From a virus, in IMG/VR virus record IMGVR_UViG_3300030107_005637, positions 1,351 to 43,769 of that record: 42,419 nucleotides of DNA; one strand, given 5' to 3'. The notes below the pieces were generated by a model. It was not told where the DNA came from and did no database searches. It worked only from the letters and a program-made list of their open reading frames with translations. The position numbers were made by a program, and so were the translations under genes. This document shows positions 26,701 to 33,731 of this stretch, piece by piece; position 1 is the first letter of the stretch, and the number at the start of each line of letters is the position of its first letter.

Positions 26701-29171
26701 ATATACAATCAACCGCTCCAATCTTTACTCAAGGTATAGATGTTGCAGATTATGCTGGCTCTATTGAAGGATTATCTTTAGCAGGTGATAATACAAGTCA
26801 AATAAATGATGCATGGAGAATGCAGTTATCTAATGGTAGTGTTCTTAAAAAAGGTATTGGTATTGTTCAAAAAGTTCAAAGGACTCTTAACTGGATGTCT
26901 GACCTAGCATCTAAAAATGATGATGGAATGGGTGATATTATAAAGCTAGAAGATGGCACTAGAATTGCTATGGACTATAATAACAAAGATTGGTGGCATA
27001 GAGCTGTATTAGAAACTCAGGCTATAATAGATGCCGGTACATCTATTGATGGAAAATTATTTAGATATATGAAAGAGTGGAAGGAAGATTTCTTATTCCC
27101 ATTAAAAGACTACAGTAAGTCTTCTGATGATTTAAAAGAAAATGGGATGGGCTTTTTAAAAACCTTAAGGCAAGGGAATGCAAAGGCTGATGATCGACTT
27201 AGAATATTTAGAAAATGGGATAAGACCGGTACAGAAGTAGATTTAACAGATATGGATAAAGATATAATCAGAAATATGTTAAATGAATATTCATCCTTTT
27301 TAAATATTGGAACTCAGATCTTTGAAAATACCGGGTTTAGCAAGAAACCAGGTTATTCTGATATAATCAATTCATCAGATTCATATTTTGGATTTATGTC
27401 TGATATAAATTCTAATCTATTTTATAGATTAAAATCTAAGCATGGCCACAAAGATGAATTTAAGCATTACTTTAAGCAAACCCAGAAAGCTAAAAAGGTT
27501 TACAATAAAGAGAAGAGACGATATGAAGATTCAACATCTGAATTTTATCCTGCTCCAGGAAGCAGTCCATTTATTACTGGTTTCTTACAGCAAGCAGACA
27601 GAACATCAAGAGGATTGCATGGTAATGTTTTTGATAGGTCTATGTGGCAAATAAAGGCAGAAGATCCATTAAGAGAAAGAAAGCATCGTGAAGTTTTAAC
27701 TGGAGATGAATTAGCTCATATGGAAAGTTCTTTAAATAGATTTATTGAAAATCCTGCTGATAAAGAAGTTTGGAATGGTGAAGTTATGGGTTTTATTAAT
27801 AATTATAATAAAGCTATAGGAACATTAAGATTCTTAAATAAACGCTTTGGATATATAAACTCTCAAGCATATAAGGGTGGCTGGAAAAAGAAACAAGAGA
27901 TCTTATCAGGGCTAAAAGAGCAAAAAGAAAAGGTTAGGCAGAGTGTAAGGGATTTATTACCAGAACAGTTTTTAAAGACCGGAAGAACAAAAGATCTTGT
28001 AGATGCTAATATTAAAGTATTAGACATTGATAGTAAGCAAGACTTACAAGATGGAGCTGTTCAACTCTATACAATGGATGCTATTACTAGGTATGATAGT
28101 GGAACTCTAAAAATGCATGAGGATATAAGGGAATTAAAGGACTATGAAAGAAGGGCTTTTGCAGACCTTAAAGATTTAAGTCATACTATGCCATTGGGCG
28201 GAAGGCAATTATTAAGCGAAAAACAATTAGAATATGCAAAAAATCAAAGGTTTGATTATAACAATGTGGAGACTGTTATAGATGAGCTTCTGAATAAGCT
28301 TGTTAGAGATCATGGTGTTACTGCTTTATTCCATTATGCAAGTTTACCAAAAAATAAAAATGCTGTTGGTATCTTTAATAATACTGTTCATGTAGTCCCT
28401 TATAATGCTAATGGAAGATTGAAGCGCGTTTTAAAATATATGATCAAAAGATCTGATGGTATAGATGTTAGCATGCAAAATTCATTAAAAAAGGTGGGTC
28501 AAGTATTATCTACATATAGAAATTACTTCAAGAAAGATTGGCAAAATTTATCGAGAACACATATTATAGATAAGAAGCTAGATGTTACATATGAGCATCT
28601 ATCATTCCCAGATTTTCATCCATCATTTGAAACTGCATTAAGTTCTTATAAAGATATAAAATGGTCCAGGCATACAACTAATAATATGGATCCATTTAAA
28701 TTATATGATTCGCAGGAAAGTAAATTTTATGAAAGATTCTTTGAAGGATCTGGGCTTGGTGGTGAATATAGAGAATATCTACAGCAAAAAAACATGATGC
28801 AAAAAATGTTAATGAGTACTAAACTAGTTGATCCAACTATATATATGTCTATGCTATCAAAACATAATGATGAAATGCATAACTTTGTATCAAAAAGAGC
28901 TACAGGATTTAAGGATAGCAATGGAAGGACTTGGCCTGTAAGCGAAATGGCAAAGAAAGCATTAGAAGGGGATCCTATATATGCATTATTAGGTGGGAGC
29001 AAACACTTTAAAGGTATTACTTTATCCCCTAATAATAGGATGAATAAATTTGATATATCTTCACTTAGAGAGTTCTCAAAGCAATCTAAGCTTGTTATAT
29101 CAGACCCTGTATCTGAAGGAAAAAGTAGGAATGTTTTCCAAAGACGTAAAAACCTTAAATGTAATATATAA
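20757..29171 (+). CDS. Giant virion protein with double-psi beta-barrel RNA polymerase signature
   Basis: 2804 aa. Residues ~55-120 are Gly/Ala-rich and hydrophobic (VGAGAGALAGFALGAPFKVG), with another such stretch near 280-300, as in ejection proteins. The core lies at about 1600-1970. DYDVD (Asp1963, Asp1965, Asp1967) matches the D-x-D-x-D metal-binding motif of RNA polymerase beta-prime (DFDGD). It is preceded by NRYP at 1922-1925 (beta-prime NRAP), EIMLP at 1845-1849 (QCGLP) and FRYGGKAV with Lys1816 (the GKRV strand). Order and spacing agree with that barrel. A weaker partner barrel may lie at 1612-1643 (GDALLLGKTVFIYDPHMD), with Lys residues further on. Single-chain double-barrel polymerases of this class are known from crAss-like phages and YonO. 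I infer a virion-packaged transcriptase. The N- and C-terminal thirds are unassigned. Confidence 0.7.
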   Translation: MANPFLDDFLNELQESELEKTSFGGDFNQTSAFGADLFSVEEEIPQEEKNILWDIVGSSAWAFANEASFNLLGLGDSLLDTDLRQTPQSLAAKVGAGAGALAGFALGAPFKVGTKIGTMAAKPFLKKALTKELGEDYVVASAKNVAKEVSEKAMDQGLRKEIANDVTRQYLNNAQRAAFNKDIGKNFAFKTGQAIDDVAQGYLNTGKITEGEFNIITGMMKDGLTKRPLENFKDLWSLRSSSEKAGAIGNLIDEVVMFGTVDAIRELPASMADEREYDMMAPIWGTGIGLGFGALKFMSPAGKNSNFRVELVDGVKAAFGKNIYQNKSSETLQKYINLFSKQVSDNSEEFKRLSYIKTRYNGREFNVSLNTRTAVQDAIDAYGENTGRQVIAQALNTRSKEYGRELLQYALKEEWGSLSENWFRMMAGGLIMSAPNIYDMTANEADMPLEDLLPNILIGGWMNRKGTGRVWDLSTRTQEIRKNLNAMGFDTRNLVRDIPMHSQIPDFHNPIGQNETLIKAREKASELGIIVDDWESTRVPLEARAADNPNLSTESVLAAEQSRGGYDYFKSFYNILGGKNKFIRGLNEISVTEADEINKILTSTKWDVLNNQPIKNSRDADIVFESIAESTGGSVEEYIASALFGLQKGLGLDTNLDISKPAQLGKFVESFNLPLSTLDGSPTIRDLIYSGKAKDIPGFEGINGEDAVLLAENVMKKVNTMIDQFGPEGLGNVDPIKNKIFNLEDLDQFRFVKEITDTFEGKVNRMFPDRNYDFQTEIELPGLTYVMATNHGKTAAKKISHLFDLNRPGSDDLLLKLRSVGLMHGDVNQMKSVEDVSNIEIIGAGEKLPESKRLLSNILRIMHAKGGERFGSAAPEKILKAEFTDIIKLREFLKSRGMNTQPWIMDRWNNYTVRYLNQEAIEGSNLTMEDVNIMHKIIAAPELNLVKNSISGARGYELAKIDFVSGDSAISERMSRIANNWNEFVDDIKQRGGTKDASLIRDMEPQKALAPEVLDELSMILSYSNESTAISAKQALMDMFNSIDAPEMAFREQMDMFANSNPKYYNKLLSWMEELNIMERTEAEGYSRFNYKNDNLNDATIEILKERMNKFGHSYSEAEANLKSHRTEVMNMFADAYEPHIDDASLTQDQFFSKYFLSELGAKAYGNAEMQNLFLDNIIDQAENVGELSVPGWTGLRKMDKDGNLIPRKDLVGLQNIAKEYMFFKHKDKYVKAKDLDLSDPKLGNQFDEALDHFASLLTTRMNTVSKRLLLWDGHISGRTVSMQKTPMIESFDKIDLPFAFLSGTAENFIQKGGRASRQRFNIYESSADKLHPDDIEMLQTQRDIFNKNLGEIESINMESTKADLYPQPFKTGDGVNKGLHEFVIANGMQPIGIQTRHLPKIRKAYEDLYSKVKDKKSIDPKVKSWMKTVIREMKDAEPISGKFNKVDAHEVALRQFLFSEISISKGDYKEFNDLMLDNANLSGDIEKISKRLSLFHTPNFKRYNELVTRGTARDKNDQAILDKFLTSKKVSVGIWNDKNELNTSIKENLKKYLGDGFDDFWESQLYNRGDESPFDSISYISYDQMRFWSLAMGRASGRETQIFKPAISATGDALLLGKTVFIYDPHMDNFFKNNNMDILMTKSASKVMDRNWKMIESSEASLSLQKGLKSFARDIPLESIGIKQDRIHTKANAKLSQSSFNYLSSVEAQQIFGDFYGKRLKNSMNNLRKLSVGRDNVDLRRAFFDENTFDGQTIQSMFEGSGASASLGALRSASKFNIDPMEISENMVMTQFYKKLIDPIVNQTAVIDKFRYGGKAVLIQSLDPSLRTLRPTISRDGKTETYGEIMLPAYEMDSELGSLAKSKDNNMTIKIIDTSNPNNHEIKTLEDMGMDPKDVSKLTLEQFHNEVKALEGSYEVAIITNRYPRTRPNDMAILGLKGFLDKQYGNAMIVNEMDVLNIFEGDYDVDKNDYFFAHNKQMYDHIQSTAPIFTQGIDVADYAGSIEGLSLAGDNTSQINDAWRMQLSNGSVLKKGIGIVQKVQRTLNWMSDLASKNDDGMGDIIKLEDGTRIAMDYNNKDWWHRAVLETQAIIDAGTSIDGKLFRYMKEWKEDFLFPLKDYSKSSDDLKENGMGFLKTLRQGNAKADDRLRIFRKWDKTGTEVDLTDMDKDIIRNMLNEYSSFLNIGTQIFENTGFSKKPGYSDIINSSDSYFGFMSDINSNLFYRLKSKHGHKDEFKHYFKQTQKAKKVYNKEKRRYEDSTSEFYPAPGSSPFITGFLQQADRTSRGLHGNVFDRSMWQIKAEDPLRERKHREVLTGDELAHMESSLNRFIENPADKEVWNGEVMGFINNYNKAIGTLRFLNKRFGYINSQAYKGGWKKKQEILSGLKEQKEKVRQSVRDLLPEQFLKTGRTKDLVDANIKVLDIDSKQDLQDGAVQLYTMDAITRYDSGTLKMHEDIRELKDYERRAFADLKDLSHTMPLGGRQLLSEKQLEYAKNQRFDYNNVETVIDELLNKLVRDHGVTALFHYASLPKNKNAVGIFNNTVHVVPYNANGRLKRVLKYMIKRSDGIDVSMQNSLKKVGQVLSTYRNYFKKDWQNLSRTHIIDKKLDVTYEHLSFPDFHPSFETALSSYKDIKWSRHTTNNMDPFKLYDSQESKFYERFFEGSGLGGEYREYLQQKNMMQKMLMSTKLVDPTIYMSMLSKHNDEMHNFVSKRATGFKDSNGRTWPVSEMAKKALEGDPIYALLGGSKHFKGITLSPNNRMNKFDISSLREFSKQSKLVISDPVSEGKSRNVFQRRKNLKCNI

Positions 29172-29183
29172 CGGAGTATAAGA

Positions 29184-31943
29184 ATGGCTATACAAGGTTG
29201 TTTTGAGAGTGAGATTAATCCAGAGACTAATGAAGAAATAAAAAAACCATTATATAAAGATAATGAAGGTATAGATCGGCTAGAAAAGACCTTTGATAAC
29301 TTCGTTAATGATAAAAAGATTAAAGAAGTTTTAGCTGATCCTGATGATGCTTTTTATTCATTGGTTCAAAGTGAGTTTAATATGCCTTTAGATGAATTAA
29401 TGTTCCAGGATAAAATTAGTAAAGGTCAATTAGATGGATTAGAATCTAGGCTAAAAGATTTACGAGTTTCAATTAAAAGCGGGAAGCTAGCAGGAAAGTT
29501 TGCTGAATTATTTTATGTTCCTAGTCGGTTTGCAAAAAAAGATCCAGCTATAGGTAATCTTTTGAATGAATATTTAAAAACCTCACATAATTATGAAGGA
29601 GCTGAATCTACAGGTATAAACAAACAGACATTAATCCTTAAAGAATTGTCTAGAGAGATGGCTGCTAGAGGATATATGCAAAATTCATTATCTAATTTTG
29701 GTAAAAGAGTTACAAAAACAACTGCCATGCATAAAGTTGCCAAGTTAGAACATGAAATCGATAGATTGGCTATTGAAATAAAAAATGGAAATAATGACGC
29801 TCAGAGTGAACACTCAAGATTAACAGAAGAATATCAAAAATTATGGGATAATACAGACGCTGCAGTTTACGGAGAAATGATAACATTCATTGAAGGAGAG
29901 AATGGATTATCTAAATTAATTAATGATAAGTTAATAAAGGCTAAAGCAGAAGGCTCTAATTTAAAGTGGGATATAAAAGAAGCAAGATCTGGAGACTTCT
30001 TACAGAAAAAAGATATACAAAAATTAAAAGATTCTGATGGAAATCCAATTAGCGGACATATGGTTAATGCACTTTATGAATATACAAAACATACAGAAGC
30101 ATTATATTTCAGGCTTAGAAAAGGTGTTGAATTTTATATTGATAGTGTAATTGAAGGACAGTCAGGTAAGAATACAGAAACTTTAAAGAATATGAGGGCA
30201 ACACTTGAAGAAAAGTTAATGCCTAATTTAGAAAAGGGATTTTATCCTCATTTCAGAAGAGGTTTAAATATTGACCTTATGGATGGGCTAATGGGAAGAA
30301 TGGAAGATTTAGCCTTATCTACAAATAAATACTTAAATAAAAATGTTTCATTGCAAGAGGCCATTGATAATATTGAAGGTTATGTTTCTGGGCACACTAG
30401 AAATCGTGCTTATGATATATCTCCTGAAGATTATTCATGGAATTTTCCACAGGTATTAAAAACGTATACATCTAATGTTAATAGGTTTAACTATATAAAT
30501 AAAATAAATCTAGAAAGTAAAAGAGCACTAAAACGAGTTGAATCTTTATATAAAAAAGGAGAACTTCTTGATGGATATGGGGAGTCTGTAGTTAACTTTG
30601 TTAAAGATCTTCATAAGTCTGCAACTGGTGCTGATCAGATTAAAAATCCTGTTACTAATAATTTAATGAGATCTATATTAGGATTTGAATTTATAACTAA
30701 AATTGGATTCAATCCTCGTAGTGCAGCAAGGAACTTTTCTCAAAGTTTATTAAATTTCGTTGAGTGGGGACCTATTGCAATGAAAGAATCTAGAGACTTT
30801 TATAAATCGACTCAACAACTTGATGATATCAATAAGGTGATGGAAGATACTGGTATCTTATTTAAAGTAGGCCAAGGTGCAGCTGAGCTAAAGGAATCTA
30901 TGGGCGGTAGAAATCCTGGAATAAATACTTCGATAAGAATAAATCCTGAAACTGGAAAGCATGAGCATATACCTATTACGAGATTAGAAAAGATATCTGG
31001 ATCTATATCTAATTTGGCAGGAAAATCTGGGTTTATGACTGCTGCAGTAGAAAATGTTAATAGAAAGATGACATTTAAAACAGCATATATGCAAATGTAT
31101 AAGTCCTTAGATAATCCTCAATATAGAGAATTTTTAGGTAAAGATTTATCAGATGCACAATTCAAATCTAAAATACAAAAATCTGCAAAAGATTATGCAG
31201 TTAATATGACAGTGAGTTTACACTTTGACTATAATGCGTTCTCTAAAGCTAAAGCCCTACGTACACCTACAGGTCAGATATTAGGTCAATTTCAACATTA
31301 TTCATTTAAGTTCTTTGAAAAGAATATGGATTACCTTAAAAAAGGATCTAATGAATTTATGAGAGGTGAAGTTAGTGGTGATGATGCCTGGAAATTATAT
31401 CGACTGGCTATGGCATATTTTTTAGCTCCTGTATTTGCCAGTGCTGTAACAGGTGTTGATTTTGGAAATTTAATAGAGCATGATCCATCTTCAAAGGTAA
31501 AGAATCTATATACAGCATTTGCAGGAACAGAAGAAGAAAAGGCAAAAGCCACTTATGGTAAGGGTCCTGTTCTTGGTAACATTGGAGCTCCTTTTATTGG
31601 GGATATGTTGAATATAGGAATGATGACTGGTTTAGTTAATATTGAACCTGAAAGCTGGGCAATGTTATTATCTGGATATGATGAATCTTATGCTAAAGAA
31701 ATAAAAAATGATTTCAAGAAAGATAAGTTTTATTCAGTTATGCAGCTATTAAATTCATTTGGTAATAGACTATTGTTTAGACATATTCCAGCTCTTAGGG
31801 AAGGAAATTTAGGATGGGTTGCTCAATCAGAACTTGGATTATATCCAAATAAACAAGCAAAAAAAGTACAAAAACAATTCCAAGAAATGACTCCTGAGTT
31901 GCAACAATTAATAGATGAATTACAACAAGGGGGCCGAAGTTAA
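29184..31943 (+). CDS. Large internal virion/ejection protein
   Basis: 919 aa behind CGGAG, the last gene of the late operon. The first ~430 residues are mostly charged helix (LEHEIDRLAIEIKNGNNDAQ). The region ~490-780 (FITKIGFNPRSAARNFSQSL, LGQFQHYSFKFFEKNMDYLK) resembles the large polyvalent-protein-associated domains found in phage-borne giant proteins. A hydrophobic segment at ~735-750 (LAMAYFLAPVFASAVTG) could cross a membrane. It follows the polymerase-like gene by 12 bases and may travel with it into the cell. No catalytic motif was seen. Confidence 0.6.
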   Translation: MAIQGCFESEINPETNEEIKKPLYKDNEGIDRLEKTFDNFVNDKKIKEVLADPDDAFYSLVQSEFNMPLDELMFQDKISKGQLDGLESRLKDLRVSIKSGKLAGKFAELFYVPSRFAKKDPAIGNLLNEYLKTSHNYEGAESTGINKQTLILKELSREMAARGYMQNSLSNFGKRVTKTTAMHKVAKLEHEIDRLAIEIKNGNNDAQSEHSRLTEEYQKLWDNTDAAVYGEMITFIEGENGLSKLINDKLIKAKAEGSNLKWDIKEARSGDFLQKKDIQKLKDSDGNPISGHMVNALYEYTKHTEALYFRLRKGVEFYIDSVIEGQSGKNTETLKNMRATLEEKLMPNLEKGFYPHFRRGLNIDLMDGLMGRMEDLALSTNKYLNKNVSLQEAIDNIEGYVSGHTRNRAYDISPEDYSWNFPQVLKTYTSNVNRFNYINKINLESKRALKRVESLYKKGELLDGYGESVVNFVKDLHKSATGADQIKNPVTNNLMRSILGFEFITKIGFNPRSAARNFSQSLLNFVEWGPIAMKESRDFYKSTQQLDDINKVMEDTGILFKVGQGAAELKESMGGRNPGINTSIRINPETGKHEHIPITRLEKISGSISNLAGKSGFMTAAVENVNRKMTFKTAYMQMYKSLDNPQYREFLGKDLSDAQFKSKIQKSAKDYAVNMTVSLHFDYNAFSKAKALRTPTGQILGQFQHYSFKFFEKNMDYLKKGSNEFMRGEVSGDDAWKLYRLAMAYFLAPVFASAVTGVDFGNLIEHDPSSKVKNLYTAFAGTEEEKAKATYGKGPVLGNIGAPFIGDMLNIGMMTGLVNIEPESWAMLLSGYDESYAKEIKNDFKKDKFYSVMQLLNSFGNRLLFRHIPALREGNLGWVAQSELGLYPNKQAKKVQKQFQEMTPELQQLIDELQQGGRS

Positions 31944-31950
31944 CCCCCTT
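31927..31950 (+). terminator. Intrinsic terminator at the convergent operon ends
   Basis: AAGGGGG (31927-31933) pairs with CCCCCTT (31944-31950) around a 10-base loop that contains the stop codon of the last late gene. The 3' side is followed by ATTGCTTTGGTTT, which is only moderately T-rich. The stem is symmetrical and the first minus-strand gene ends at 31965, so it can serve both converging operons. Confidence 0.7.
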
Positions 31951-31964
31951 ATTGCTTTGGTTTA

Positions 31965-32180
31965 TTAATTGAAGGTTTGATCCTTCATAAGCTCCATCTT
32001 TTTATCCAAGAGCTTCTTTATTGATAGAGAACTATCAATTATTACCTCACTTAATGAGTTTAATACTGAATATTGTAAAGATAGACTGTCAAGTGTATCT
32101 TCTTCACTATTAACATTTTTAACCATTATTAGAATACCATTTATATATTTTTCTAGATTTGTTATTTCTTTTCTCAACAC
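31965..32180 (-). CDS. Small coiled-coil protein, unknown
   Basis: 71 aa, GTG start at 32180 directly abutting the stop of the nuclease gene, with AAAGGAATAA as ribosome binding site. The chain is heptad-like (LRKEITNLEKYINGIL, SIKKLLDKKMELMKD) without cysteines or membrane helices. It is the last gene of the minus-strand operon. Function unknown. Confidence 0.55.
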   Translation of the reverse strand: MLRKEITNLEKYINGILIMVKNVNSEEDTLDSLSLQYSVLNSLSEVIIDSSLSIKKLLDKKMELMKDQTFN

Positions 32181-32516
32181 TTATTCCTTTATGAGTTCAA
32201 TGAAGTTATTAAATTCAATTACCGCATAGACCTTGCTACGATTACGTTTTATTACCAAAACAGGTGCTCTATCTGCACTGTTTTCTTCGGCTTGTTCCAG
32301 AGACTTCCAAAGGTCTAGTCTTTCTTTATTTTTGCATTCAAAGCTGTATACGATAGACTTACGAGCAGCTGGAGAAAGTACTATATCTTCTCCAGGCATA
32401 CCCATTGTCTGTGATTTAATATCATCTTCTTCTAATGAAGGAAATGCTTCTCTTAATTTATCTCTCGTTAAGTTTTGTAGTCTTCTACCCTTTGCTTTCG
32501 CACTCTTTGCAGACAT
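32181..32516 (-). CDS. PD-(D/E)XK nuclease, Holliday-junction-resolvase-like
   Basis: 111 aa with a GGGAG site. The motifs GEDIVLSP (Asp44) and FECKNKERLD (Glu60-x-Lys62) form the E/D...ExK catalytic core of PD-(D/E)XK nucleases. An upstream Arg/Lys helix (KGRRLQNLTRDKLREAFP) and a C-terminal basic strand (VLVIKRNRSKVYAVIEF) are common in small phage resolvase-like enzymes. The likely role is cutting branched DNA during replication or before packaging. The exact substrate is unknown. The start overlaps the upstream gene by 32 bases. Confidence 0.8.
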   Translation of the reverse strand: MSAKSAKAKGRRLQNLTRDKLREAFPSLEEDDIKSQTMGMPGEDIVLSPAARKSIVYSFECKNKERLDLWKSLEQAEENSADRAPVLVIKRNRSKVYAVIEFNNFIELIKE

Positions 32517-32718
32517 ATTCTTCTCCCTTCATCAACCATTCATCTACCAACCTGGCATCTAATTCTATGGCTTGTTTACTCATCTCAGGTGGTGCATTCG
32601 TTCGGCCCGTAGAGAAAGCCGTCACGTATGCTATCATTCTGGCTATTGACAACATCGTCTTTTCGTCCAAAGCCACATTCTTTGGAAAGCCTTTTAAGTG
32701 CCCTTGTAATGGTGTCAT
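32485..32718 (-). CDS. Small protein with C-terminal CxxC, unknown
   Basis: 77 aa from ATG 32718, chosen because GGAG lies 7 bases upstream; an in-frame ATG at 32733 has no such site. The chain includes DEKTMLSIARMIAYVTAFST and ends with LMKGEEYVCKECESKG, a lone CxxC that may form half of a zinc site. It overlaps the frame of the upstream gene by 134 bases, which is unusual. The strong ribosome binding site supports it. Confidence 0.55.
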   Translation of the reverse strand: MTPLQGHLKGFPKNVALDEKTMLSIARMIAYVTAFSTGRTNAPPEMSKQAIELDARLVDEWLMKGEEYVCKECESKG

Positions 32719-32902
32719 TATTTGCTCCTTCATGTATTTGTGTTATATCTATATCTTCCTCTTTTCTGTCCAATACAAACTCTAATGCTTTTATCCATCC
32801 TTGATTATGCGCCCATTGCATTTCATCCATAGGATGATTATGATCGTCAAGATATTGATATTCTTCAACTAAAGCACATTCTATTTCTGGTTCAGACTTC
32901 AT
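32585..32902 (-). CDS. Small hypothetical protein
   Basis: 105 aa from ATG 32902, which has GGAG 8 bases upstream; the frame opens earlier at 32938. It contains YQYLDDHNHPMDEMQWAHNQ, then GWIKALEFVLD, a pattern common in small phage proteins of unknown function. The last ~45 codons lie inside the next gene in another frame, so the true C-terminus may be accidental or the result of a frameshift. It overlaps the zinc-ribbon gene before it by 11 bases. Confidence 0.5.
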   Translation of the reverse strand: MKSEPEIECALVEEYQYLDDHNHPMDEMQWAHNQGWIKALEFVLDRKEEDIDITQIHEGANNDTITRALKRLSKECGFGRKDDVVNSQNDSIRDGFLYGPNECTT

Positions 32903-33119
32903 TAAAGAACTCCTTTCTTTTTTTATTTTTAGATCCAAACTCTCTTACAGCACATCTCTTGCATATTTCTTTTTGAAATGGCTTTACTAAACATTCAATT
33001 GCTTTATTTTGATGGCGTATGAAATAAGGGACAGGCTTTTTCCATACACCACCACAATCTTCACAATGAAAGTTAACTCTTTTTCTTTCTGGGTTGTCCA
33101 CGCTGTTTGATGTCTTCAA
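32892..33119 (-). CDS. Small zinc-ribbon protein, TTG start
   Basis: 75 aa. The only available start is TTG at 33119, with GGAG 7 bases upstream, inside the end of the preceding gene (47-base overlap). Two cysteine pairs, CEDCGGVW and EICKRCAVRE, about 35 residues apart suggest a zinc ribbon. The rest is basic. Probably a nucleic-acid or protein adaptor; no family was recognised. Confidence 0.55.
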   Translation of the reverse strand: MKTSNSVDNPERKRVNFHCEDCGGVWKKPVPYFIRHQNKAIECLVKPFQKEICKRCAVREFGSKNKKRKEFFNEV

Positions 33120-33306
33120 TTTGTAGCTCCAATTCGTTTATTCTAAAGTCAAGATCTATAATTTTATCTCTTACAACATCTTTAAAATCTTCTAATTGTT
33201 CAATAAAATCTATAGGTGCATGACTTTTCTCTTCAAGTGCACGCAATCTTCCAAATATAGCGTCTATTCTATCTTCATGATCTCCTATTTTATCTCTCAT
33301 ATACAT
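33073..33306 (-). CDS. Small coiled-coil protein
   Basis: 77 aa (start at 33306 or the in-frame ATG at 33300; GGAG lies upstream of both). Nearly the whole chain is heptad repeats (DRIDAIFGRLRALEEKSH, DKIIDLDFRINELELQIED) ending in a basic tail PRKKKS. Likely a dimeric or trimeric coiled coil. Function unknown. Confidence 0.55.
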   Translation of the reverse strand: MYMRDKIGDHEDRIDAIFGRLRALEEKSHAPIDFIEQLEDFKDVVRDKIIDLDFRINELELQIEDIKQRGQPRKKKS

Positions 33307-33731
33307 TCATCTCCAAGGCTTTGTTCTATATATTTAACTTCTCCTGTTTCTGGGTTGAAACTATTATGTTGAGCAGTATTAGCTGAAGGTTTAAATCCAT
33401 GGTCACCAAGGAATTTATCAATATCATCCTTTTTTCCTTTTGCCATGCCCCATAGCAAGCATAAATATACAATAGCGTCTTTTATTCTCCCAGTGACATT
33501 TTCTCTTTGTGATTTGTGACCCTTTATCCATGCATTAATTCCATCCATATGCTTCATTAAGTATACCATTAATGCTTGTTCTCTAGATATATTAAGTCCA
33601 TCAGCAACTCTTTCAAAGTTTGCAAACACATTATCCTCTGTATGAGCATATTCCTTTTGCCCAGAATCACGTGTTGATTTAACTTCCTTAATAATCTCTT
33701 TGAACATCTTATCAAACTCCGATTTCTTCAT
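33297..33731 (-). CDS. DUF1599-like (nucleotide-modification-associated) protein
   Basis: 144 aa. The central block has the pattern Q-K-E-Y-A-H...N-V-F-A-N-F-E-R-V-A, then VYLMKHMDGINAWIKGHK, and GRIKDAIVYLCLLWGM. These are the conserved helices of a phage all-alpha family annotated as nucleotide modification associated domain 1. Its biochemical role is not firmly known; a link with nucleotide metabolism has been proposed. Residues ~110-144 are a variable tail. The start overlaps the primase-helicase gene by 20 bases, so the two are co-translated. Confidence 0.7.
   Translation of the reverse strand: MKKSEFDKMFKEIIKEVKSTRDSGQKEYAHTEDNVFANFERVADGLNISREQALMVYLMKHMDGINAWIKGHKSQRENVTGRIKDAIVYLCLLWGMAKGKKDDIDKFLGDHGFKPSANTAQHNSFNPETGEVKYIEQSLGDECI

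Noticed and set aside
20757-29171. N4-type (T7-like) virion RNA polymerase
   Set aside because: I could not find the T7-family motifs (for example the D-x-x-G-R and Y-G motif regions). The motifs present fit the double-psi barrel class instead.
32233-32785. Two plus-strand frames (109 and 116 aa) beyond the terminator
   Set aside because: Antisense to the nuclease and its neighbours, Leu/Ser/Phe-rich shadow composition, and no ribosome binding sites.
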